In this document: piece by piece, positions 1 through 4,143 of the stretch
Layout of the letters: each line of letters begins with the position of its first letter
Numbering within the stretch: the first letter of the stretch is position 1
Assembly: GCA_021814735.1 (NCBI GenBank)
Contig: JAKAHX010000141.1
Span: 1 to 5,572 of the forward strand
Length of the DNA: 5,572 nt
DNA from: Chloroflexota bacterium
Lineage (GTDB): Bacteria; Chloroflexota; Limnocylindria; Limnocylindrales; CSP1-4
Direction of reading: 5' to 3'
The notes under the pieces: model-generated
Databases searched by the model: none
Told to the model about the DNA's origin: nothing
Seen by the model: only the letters and a program-made list of their open reading frames with translations
Program-made: the position numbers and the translations under genes

Positions 1-77
1 AGCAGCTGATCCGCAGCTACGACCCGTGCATCTCGTGCGCGACGCACTTCCTGGACGTCACGATCGACCGGTCGTGA
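1..77 (+). CDS. [NiFe]-hydrogenase large subunit, C-terminal end (partial)
   Basis: Only the last 24 codons (from base 3) are inside the window, ending at TGA 75-77. They read ...SYDPCISCATHFLDVTIDRS. DPCxxCxxH is the C-terminal (L2) motif of [NiFe]-hydrogenase large subunits: its two cysteines help ligate the Ni-Fe site, and the residues after the histidine form the tail removed by a maturation endopeptidase. Here that tail would be FLDVTIDRS. The form SYDPCISCATHFL is closest in my memory to cytosolic bidirectional group 3 (3b-like, HyhL/HydA) enzymes rather than membrane-bound group 1, but this subgroup call rests on a short stretch. The next gene starts inside this stop codon and encodes the matching protease, which supports the assignment and indicates translational coupling. 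The family assignment is firm; the subgroup is tentative. Confidence 0.9.
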   Translation, partial: QLIRSYDPCISCATHFLDVTIDRS

Positions 78-757
78 CCCCCGGCGATGCGGCGGGGGGA
101 CACGCGGCGGCCGGTTCCGCGACGGGTGCCACAGCGGATAGACCCGCGGCGGGTGCCCCAGGGCCTGGCACTTCCGCGGAAGCAGCCCCCGCGCCGGGTA
201 CACGCGCGTCGGCCGAGTCCACGGCGGCCGGTTCCGCGGCCGCCGATCCCCGGCCGGGGCACGTGCTGGTCCTGGCTTGCGGCGAACGGTCCCGCGGCGA
301 CGATGCCGCGGCCCTCGTCGCGGCCGAGCAGCTGCTGGCGCGCGCGGACGAGGCCGGCGTCCGGTTCGCCGTCGAGATCCGGCTCGTCGGCCAGCTGGAG
401 CCCGACGACCTCGCCGGCGTCGGGCCGGAGGTGCGCGTGGTCGTCCTCGACGCGGTGCGCGGCATCCCGCCGGGCGCCATCATCCATCGCCCGCTGGCGG
501 ACCTCGCATCCAGCGGGCCCGGCCCCCGTTCCTCCCACGTGCTGCCCCTGCGGGACGTGCTTGCCCTCGTGGCGGTGCTCCGTGGCGCGCTTCCCGAGGG
601 CAGTTTCGTGGGGCTGGGGGGCGAGTCCTTCGAGCTCGGAGCGGCGCTCTCCCCGGCGGTCCGGCAGGTCCTGCCCGCCTACGTCGAGGCCATCGGACAG
701 GAGATCGACCGGCTGGGGGCAGGAAGCGCCCCGGGCGGCGGATGGGCCCCGGCCTGA
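74..757 (+). CDS. Hydrogenase maturation endopeptidase (HyaD/HybD/HycI-type) with long N-terminal extension
   Basis: This predicted cytosolic nickel-dependent protease (227 aa) would trim the C-terminal tail of the large subunit encoded just upstream. The catalytic domain starts near residue 63 with VLVLACGERSRGDDAA, matching the family's LGxGNxxxxDDG opening; D77 sits where the first metal ligand is expected. LDAVRGIPPG (D126) and SSHVLPLRD (H155) match the second and third ligand regions. GLGGESFELGAALSPAV fits the family C-terminal signature. The usual Asn of GxGN is Glu here (residue 71). Residues 1-62 are a low-complexity Ala/Gly/Pro/Thr extension absent from typical proteases of about 150-170 aa. 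I chose GTG 74 because it overlaps the upstream TGA (GTGA). GTG 26 would run across the metal-motif codons of the hydrogenase, and GTG 263 would give a conventional-length enzyme, so the extension may not be translated. Confidence 0.85.
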   Translation: MTPGDAAGGHAAAGSATGATADRPAAGAPGPGTSAEAAPAPGTRASAESTAAGSAAADPRPGHVLVLACGERSRGDDAAALVAAEQLLARADEAGVRFAVEIRLVGQLEPDDLAGVGPEVRVVVLDAVRGIPPGAIIHRPLADLASSGPGPRSSHVLPLRDVLALVAVLRGALPEGSFVGLGGESFELGAALSPAVRQVLPAYVEAIGQEIDRLGAGSAPGGGWAPA

Positions 758-769
758 CGGTCCCCTGCC

Positions 770-868
770 CTAATCCGGCTGGTTGTCGATCTGGGCCCGC
801 TGGAGCCGACCCGAGTAGTCGACGTACGTCCAGTTCGCAGAAGATGCCGGTGCCAGCTCGCACCGCAT
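770..868 (-). CDS. Small open frame or gene fragment, unknown
   Basis: A 32-codon frame runs from ATG 868 to TAG 770 and includes ANWTYVDYSGRLQRAQ. I do not recognise it. What favours coding is a protein-like composition (Trp, Tyr, Asp and Gln well mixed) and third positions that are mostly G or C, as in the flanking genes. Against it are the short length, no clear Shine-Dalgarno sequence (only AAGG well upstream) and an in-frame stop a few codons before the ATG. It could be the surviving 3' end of a decayed gene. It converges on the hydrogenase operon with a 12-nt gap after the protease stop. Confidence 0.22.
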   Translation of the reverse strand: MRCELAPASSANWTYVDYSGRLQRAQIDNQPD

Positions 869-877
869 TTCTGGCAC
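850..877. repeat. Imperfectly spaced inverted repeat, 7-bp arms
   Basis: GTGCCAG (850-856) and CTGGCAC (871-877) are perfect inverted copies separated by 14 nt. They lie downstream of the hydrogenase operon but have no T-tract, so this is not a classical intrinsic terminator. It could be a protein-binding dyad or chance in GC-rich DNA. It overlaps the start of the small minus-strand frame. Confidence 0.25.
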
Positions 878-955
878 TCTGCCTTGACCTCAACTCGTTC
901 TCGACGAGCTTCCGTCAGCCCCGAAGAGCGCGGGCGACACTGAGGCTCCCGACCG

Positions 956-1081
956 ATGGACGAGCTCACCGAGGACCAGGCTACTGCCGAACTGGTGGCC
1001 CTGCTGATCGCGCTATGCGAGGCGATCGACGAGGACGGCGCCGCCAAGGATGTGGACACCCAACTCGCTGCTGCGGCATAG
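956..1081 (+). CDS. Small acidic open frame, 41 aa, unknown
   Basis: The frame runs from ATG 956 to TAG 1081 and begins MDELTEDQATAELVALLIAL. The product is strongly acidic at both ends with a leucine/alanine-rich centre that could form one amphipathic helix. There is no signal peptide, and I recognise no family. TGAGG at 941-945 sits 10 nt before the ATG and could be a weak ribosome binding site. Third positions are mostly G or C. An in-frame TGA at 941-943 closes the frame upstream, so it is not the tail of a longer gene in this frame. It ends 13 nt before the first CRISPR repeat. It could be a genuine small protein, a remnant, or a chance frame. Confidence 0.3.
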   Translation: MDELTEDQATAELVALLIALCEAIDEDGAAKDVDTQLAAAA

Positions 1082-1094
1082 CCGTTGCTGCAGG

Positions 1095-1185
1095 CGGTCC
1101 ATCCCCACGCGCGTGGGGACGACGGACGGAGCCCAGACGTACTGGCCGTTGGTGTCCGGTCCACCCCCACGCGCGTGGGGACGAC
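1095..1185 (-). CRISPR. Minimal type I-E-like CRISPR: two repeats, one 33-nt spacer
   Basis: Two 29-nt repeats occupy 1095-1123 and 1157-1185 and flank a 33-nt spacer (1124-1156), giving the 62-nt period of type I-E arrays. The repeats differ at one base (T1102 versus C1164). Each contains the perfect palindrome CCCCACGCGCGTGGGG. Read on the minus strand, the repeat lines up with the E. coli I-E repeat: a stem closing at position 21, then an 8-nt tag ATGGACCG (GTGGACCG in the other copy) ending in the typical ACCG. The crRNA strand is therefore minus, and the leader, if any, should lie to the right of 1185. No AT-rich leader, no further repeat at the expected next positions, and no cas gene are visible, so this looks like an orphan or decayed array. 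The variant base falls on the first tag position of the repeat that would supply the spacer's 5' handle. Confidence 0.85.
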
Positions 1186-1471
1186 CACCAGTCGGCTACA
1201 ACTCGTCGGCTGGAAGGGACTGGAGCCGCCGTCAGACAAAGGCTCGGACCCGCTCGGGTGGTATGCCCTCCTGTAGCAGGCGAGAACAACAAGCAGGCTG
1301 ACCGGATGGCGGCCCCCCCGGCCAACGCGCTCCGTCCCCAACTCAACGGACGACTCCGGTGCTGACGAGAACGAGCATGCCGTTCTGCCCGCTTGAGATC
1401 GGGGCGTCCATGGGGGCTGTGTCTCCTCCTCATCAGCGCGCGGGCCTGGTCTCTTGTGGTTGGACGCGAAC
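1186..1471. other. Intergenic stretch between CRISPR and the MauE-like gene
   Basis: I see no convincing gene here. It should hold any CRISPR leader (next to 1185, minus-strand reading) and the 3' flank of the MauE-like gene, but neither an AT-rich leader nor a T-tracted terminator is evident. It contains GAGCC (1223-1227) pairing with GGCTC (1241-1245), followed by the tight dyad ACCCGCTCGGGT (1248-1259), plus a C-run around 1313-1319. A 22-codon minus frame (1411 to 1343) follows an AGGAGGAG-like sequence but is too short to call. Confidence 0.5.
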
Positions 1472-1879
1472 CTACCCCAGTCGGATCGCGAGCGTCGCAA
1501 CGCTGACGAGCGCGAGGAGTACGTCGCGCGCGACGGTTCTCGCACCCAGCTGTTCCTGAACGACACCCCAGCACCCGCAGTCGCCTTTCCTGCCGGCTGC
1601 CCAAGCGGCACCTGTCAGCGTTGACATGGCCACGAGTAGCCCGCTCGTCAGGAGCAGGCCCAGCGTGCGAGCCGTGGGCCACATGAGAAGGGTGGCGCCG
1701 CCTAGCTCGCTCAGGGGGACCACGCGCGCGGCGATCACGGTGAACCGCGGCGGCCAGCCGTAGGTGACCGTTAGCGCTGAGCGGAACCGCACCGGCCGGG
1801 CAATCTTGCCGAGCCCCGACACCGTCAGCACGGCCGCAAGGGCGAACGCGACGAGCGTGGTCCCAGCCTGACCCACCAC
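1472..1879 (-). CDS. MauE/DoxX-like redox-associated integral membrane protein
   Basis: The product is a 135-aa protein with about four membrane segments (near residues 5-24, 47-66, 69-94 and 115-133). TVSGLGKIARPVRFRSAL (19-36), YGWPP (40-44) and SELGGATLL (57-65) match the pattern of the MauE family (a DoxX-like fold). The CGCWG motif at 101-105, between the third and fourth segments, matches the CGCFG-type redox motif seen in that family. MauE is needed for production of the disulfide-rich methylamine dehydrogenase light chain and is thought to feed electrons from, or oxidise, the MauD thioredoxin. A cysteine-rich Tat protein and a MauD-like thioredoxin start 68 nt away on the other strand, which gives it an obvious client and partner. 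Start GTG 1879 is immediately followed by GTG 1876; GAGGG lies only 2 nt before the first, so 1876 may be the true start. Length is slightly short for the family but complete. Confidence 0.8.
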   Translation of the reverse strand: MVGQAGTTLVAFALAAVLTVSGLGKIARPVRFRSALTVTYGWPPRFTVIAARVVPLSELGGATLLMWPTARTLGLLLTSGLLVAMSTLTGAAWAAGRKGDCGCWGVVQEQLGARTVARDVLLALVSVATLAIRLG

Positions 1880-1947
1880 GTCCCTCGGAAGAGCAGGTAG
1901 ACAGCGATAGTATAGTCACTGAGTTGCCATCAACGGAGGACCCGGCC
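1880..1947. promoter_or_regulatory. Divergent promoter region, MauE-like gene / Cys-rich operon
   Basis: This 68-bp gap between two divergent genes must hold both promoters unless transcription enters from further away. An AT-rich island stands out in GC-rich surroundings: the tandem ATAGTATAGT at 1907-1916. TATAGT (1911-1916) can serve as a -10 for the plus operon, 31 nt before its ATG. The overlapping AGTATA (1909-1914) reads TATACT on the minus strand. No good -35 is seen at standard spacing on either strand, which may mean activator-dependent or alternative sigma control. The PadR regulator encoded in the plus operon is a reasonable candidate to bind here, but no classic PadR dyad is evident. 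Confidence 0.4.
1935..1940 (+). promoter_or_regulatory. Ribosome binding site for the Cys-rich protein
   Basis: GGAGGA lies 7 nt before ATG 1948. It decides the start: an upstream in-frame TTG at 1924 would place this site inside the coding sequence. Confidence 0.8.
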
Positions 1948-2310
1948 ATGAGTCTGCTCGAACAGGTGTCTCGGTCAGTCGGTGCCGAGGTGGGACGTCG
2001 CCGTTTCCTTGTTGGCTCGGTCACCTGGTTGGCTGGCACTGCCGCAGTCCTCGCTGCCCCCGGTCTCGCTCGCGCCGCCGACGCAGCTGCTGGTCATCCG
2101 CAGGTGCGACAGGTTCAGGACACAGGAGCCACGCCTCAAACCTGCGGCATCTACTGCTACACGTCCGATTGCGGCTGCTGCCCGAGCTGCTGCGGCCCCA
2201 ACACCGGTGCCCTCTACAAGTGCGTCGACCAGTGCACGGGTCAGGTCACCTACTACTGCTTCAACCTGTGCTCCTCGTGCCTCGGTTTCTGCTACTCGAA
2301 CGCTTGTTGA
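1948..2310 (+). CDS. Tat-exported small protein with 14 cysteines, novel
   Basis: A 120-aa precursor. Residues 16-23 (GRRRFLVG) form a twin-arginine motif, followed by a hydrophobic stretch (about 21-41) and candidate cleavage sites after ARA (43) or ADA (46), so the protein should be exported folded or partly folded. After a short linker, residues 66-120 hold 14 cysteines (66, 70, 75, 77, 78, 81, 82, 92, 96, 104, 108, 111, 115, 120), including two CC pairs in DCGCCPSCCG, plus many Gly and Tyr and a C-terminal Cys. An even number would allow seven disulfides; metal binding is an alternative. The mature part has no Trp. I do not recognise a named family. The closest analogy is the methylamine dehydrogenase light chain MauA, also Tat-exported, cysteine-rich and dependent on MauD and MauE, but MauA is larger and needs two Trp for its TTQ cofactor. 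It is the first gene of the plus-strand operon. Function unknown. Confidence 0.85.
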   Translation: MSLLEQVSRSVGAEVGRRRFLVGSVTWLAGTAAVLAAPGLARAADAAAGHPQVRQVQDTGATPQTCGIYCYTSDCGCCPSCCGPNTGALYKCVDQCTGQVTYYCFNLCSSCLGFCYSNAC

Positions 2311-2322
2311 GGCCGACCGATC

Positions 2323-2865
2323 ATGTCGACGTTGGCATTCGTTGTCGGGGCCCTCGGACTGGCCATCTCCATCGTGGCGCTGGCGGTCGCGGCGGGGACC
2401 GCGGCTCGCCTCGAGCGGTTCGAGGCCGCGCGCCGCATGCCCGACCACATCGGCTTGCCGGCCGGGGCTGCGGTGGCCCCAAGCGCGTTCGACCGGGTTC
2501 TCTCAGCCGAGCAGGCGGCGCGACTCGTCGAGGGTCCCTCCCTCGTGCTCTTCGTCAGTCCTCAGTGCGCACCATGTCGCAGCCTCGTCGAGAACGCACC
2601 AGCGGAGCTGGCGCCGGGCTGGGTCCTCGCCGCCGTTGAGCCAGACGGAACGTCGGATGGCGACAGCCTTCGCCATCGTGGCCAGCTGACCGATCTCTGG
2701 TTGGTGGACGCGGGGGGCAAGATCAAGGGCGCATTCGACACCGCGGCGACCCCTCATGCGTTCTTCGTCCAACATGGCCGAGTGATCGATCAGGTCGTTG
2801 GGCCGGGCGTCGACGATGTCAGGACACATCTGGCATCGCTCGGGTCGCCCGCCCCCGCCTTCTAG
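2323..2865 (+). CDS. MauD/TlpA-like membrane-anchored thioredoxin
   Basis: This 180-aa predicted thiol-disulfide oxidoreductase has one N-terminal membrane anchor (about residues 4-26) and an extracytoplasmic thioredoxin fold. The active site is CAPC at 82-85 in SLVLFVSPQCAPCRSLV, the usual beta-strand followed by CxxC. The expected cis-proline region is ATPHAFFVQHGRVI (P144). IGLPAGAAVAPSAF (43-56) sits where MauD-type proteins carry their conserved GxxAP segment. MauD is required for maturation of the MauA light chain and is proposed to form or isomerise its disulfides. Here the gene follows the 14-cysteine Tat protein by 12 nt, with TGAGG overlapping that gene's stop as the likely ribosome binding site. 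I infer that it oxidises or proofreads that protein, recycled by the divergent MauE-like protein. General thioredoxin or cytochrome-maturation roles are less likely given this context. Confidence 0.82.
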   Translation: MSTLAFVVGALGLAISIVALAVAAGTAARLERFEAARRMPDHIGLPAGAAVAPSAFDRVLSAEQAARLVEGPSLVLFVSPQCAPCRSLVENAPAELAPGWVLAAVEPDGTSDGDSLRHRGQLTDLWLVDAGGKIKGAFDTAATPHAFFVQHGRVIDQVVGPGVDDVRTHLASLGSPAPAF

Positions 2866-2870
2866 CATCC

Positions 2871-3416
2871 GTGGCGCTGTCCGGCGCCCTCGCGGCGCTT
2901 CTGCTTGTCGGCCCGAGTCATGGCTACGAGCTGCACGCCACCCTGGAGGCCGAGCTCGGCTCGACCTGGGTGACCCGCCCCGCGCAGGTGTACCTGACGC
3001 TGGGACGGATGCATCGCGACGGGCTCGTAACGAGCGAACGGATCCGCCAGGAGACTCGTCCTGACCGCCAGCGGCTCACTCTGACGAATGTAGGGCGCGA
3101 GGCGGCTGAAGAGTGGCTGTGGCGTGGCCCAACCGATGAGCTTGTGGTTCGGCTCGCTGTCGCGCGTCTGGTCGTCCCGCACCAGATGTCGGCCCTGCTC
3201 GACGCGATGATCAACGAGCGCACCGCGGCCCTCCACCGGCTGCGCGCCGCCCGCGCGGAGGACGCGGGAGGGTTCCGGGAGGAGGCGCACGATGCGGAGA
3301 TCCGCCTCGTCGAGGGGCAGCTCCGCTGGCTGGAGGGGCTGCGTCCCCATCTCGATGAGATCGTCGCCCGACCACGCGTGAGGCCGACGGATGAGCGTGC
3401 CGCTGAGCTTGCCTGA
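2871..3416 (+). CDS. PadR-family transcriptional regulator
   Basis: A 181-aa cytosolic DNA-binding protein. The N-terminal winged helix matches PadR proteins: ALLLVGPSHGYEL (9-21), then QVYLTLGRMHRDGLVTSE (39-56), corresponding to the recognition helix and following strand, and DRQRLTLTNVGREAAEEWL (65-83), corresponding to the wing with its LTxxGR motif. The C-terminal half (about 90-165) is helical with a coiled-coil character, as in PadR dimerisation domains. PadR proteins are usually repressors, often of adjacent ABC or multidrug transporters, released by a small ligand. Start GTG 2871 lies 5 nt after the upstream stop with no Shine-Dalgarno sequence, so coupled translation is likely; the conserved N-terminus begins right there. 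It overlaps the ABC ATPase gene by 26 nt. I infer it controls its own operon, possibly through 1880-1947. Confidence 0.85.
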   Translation: MALSGALAALLLVGPSHGYELHATLEAELGSTWVTRPAQVYLTLGRMHRDGLVTSERIRQETRPDRQRLTLTNVGREAAEEWLWRGPTDELVVRLAVARLVVPHQMSALLDAMINERTAALHRLRAARAEDAGGFREEAHDAEIRLVEGQLRWLEGLRPHLDEIVARPRVRPTDERAAELA

Positions 3417-4143
3417 GCGCCTGCCCGCGATCTCGCTCGACGGCGTCTCGCGCACGTACACGAGCGGCGGCAGCACCGTGGCGGCGCTCGCGCAGATCGA
3501 TCTGCGCATCGCCCGCGGTGAGACGGTCGCGATCGCCGGGCCGTCGGGGTCGGGGAAGACCACGCTCCTCAACCTCGTGTCCGGGCTCGACCGACCGACC
3601 GCCGGCACGATCAGCGTGCTGGGCACGCGGATCGACGGGGCGTCGGAACGCGAGCTGGCCGAGTTCCGTGCCCGCCACGTCGGCCTGGTCTTCGAGGACC
3701 CTCACCTGCTCTCCGGACTGACTGCGCTGGAGAACCTGGTGGCCGCGCGTCTGCCCTTCGGACACTGGCGCGACCTGCAGGCGCAGGCCCGGGGGCTCCT
3801 GATCGAGCTCGGCCTGGGCGAGCGCCTCGACGCCCCGCCGTCGCGCCTCTCGGCCGGTGAGCGCCAGCGGGTGGGCCTCGCGCGGGCCCTCATGGGACAG
3901 CCCGAGTTGCTCCTCGCCGACGAGCCGACAGGCAACCTCGATGCGGGTACCACCGAGGAGCTCATAGGCCTGCTCGAGCGGGTGCGCCGCGAGCATGACC
4001 TCACGATCGTGGTGTGCACCCACGACCCGGCGGTGGCCGCCTTCGCCGAGCGGGTGGTCCGCCTGGTGGGTGGGCGGGTGGACGGCGAGCAACGTCTCGA
4101 TCGCCCGGGGCCCCTCGAGGTCCGGACGCTGGAGGAGCCGTGA
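3391..4143 (+). CDS. ABC transporter ATP-binding protein, MacB/LolD-type
   Basis: A 250-aa ATPase subunit. Walker A GPSGSGKT lies at 50-57, the signature LSAGERQRV at 153-161, Walker B LLLADEPT at 173-180 with catalytic E178, the D-loop GNLD at 181-184 and the switch histidine H211. The GLDRPTAGTI segment and the overall motif spacing are those of the MacB/LolD/FtsE group, which power permeases with large extracytoplasmic domains rather than import. Two positions depart from the norm: the Q-loop reads VGLVFEDPHLL with Glu102 where Gln is expected, and the signature has Ala-Gly-Glu instead of Gly-Gly-Gln. All catalytic residues are otherwise intact. ATG 3391 has TGAGG at 3379-3383. The permease gene follows with a 4-nt overlap, so the two form one transporter. 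Substrate unknown; the context suggests a peptide or envelope component. Confidence 0.9.
   Translation: MSVPLSLPERLPAISLDGVSRTYTSGGSTVAALAQIDLRIARGETVAIAGPSGSGKTTLLNLVSGLDRPTAGTISVLGTRIDGASERELAEFRARHVGLVFEDPHLLSGLTALENLVAARLPFGHWRDLQAQARGLLIELGLGERLDAPPSRLSAGERQRVGLARALMGQPELLLADEPTGNLDAGTTEELIGLLERVRREHDLTIVVCTHDPAVAAFAERVVRLVGGRVDGEQRLDRPGPLEVRTLEEP

Noticed and set aside
758..800. Intrinsic terminator after the hydrogenase protease
   Set aside because: No stable stem followed by a T-tract was found; termination may be Rho-dependent or further on.
821..830. Perfect 10-bp palindrome GACGTACGTC
   Set aside because: A single short palindrome with no second copy or nearby promoter; expected by chance in this base composition.
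1207..1275. Possible tRNA or tRNA fragment on the minus strand (GGCTCCAGTCCC resembles a T-arm)
   Set aside because: No matching acceptor stem, anticodon arm or proper T-stem pairing could be formed.
1050..1301. Overlapping plus-strand frames containing HPHARGD and PTRVGTT peptides across the repeats
   Set aside because: These are the well-known spurious translations of type I-E CRISPR repeats, not proteins.
1343..1411. 22-codon minus frame after an AGGAGGAG-like site
   Set aside because: Too short, spacing of 11 nt is long, and the translation shows nothing recognisable.
1924..1947. TTG start for the Cys-rich protein
   Set aside because: It would place the strong GGAGGA site inside the gene and overlap the likely promoter; ATG 1948 is correctly spaced.
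679..2039. Long minus-strand frames covering the CRISPR, intergenic DNA and the MauE-like gene
   Set aside because: They cross the CRISPR, are Arg/Ser/Pro-rich shadows typical of GC-rich DNA, and conflict with the well-supported MauE-like frame.
1948..2310. Calling the Cys-rich protein a true methylamine dehydrogenase light chain
   Set aside because: The mature part has no tryptophan for TTQ, is far shorter than MauA, and no mauB or mauG is present.
3211..4092. 293-codon minus frame opposite the PadR and ABC ATPase genes
   Set aside because: Antisense shadow of genes with complete family motifs; the translation is Arg/Gly/His-rich without domains.
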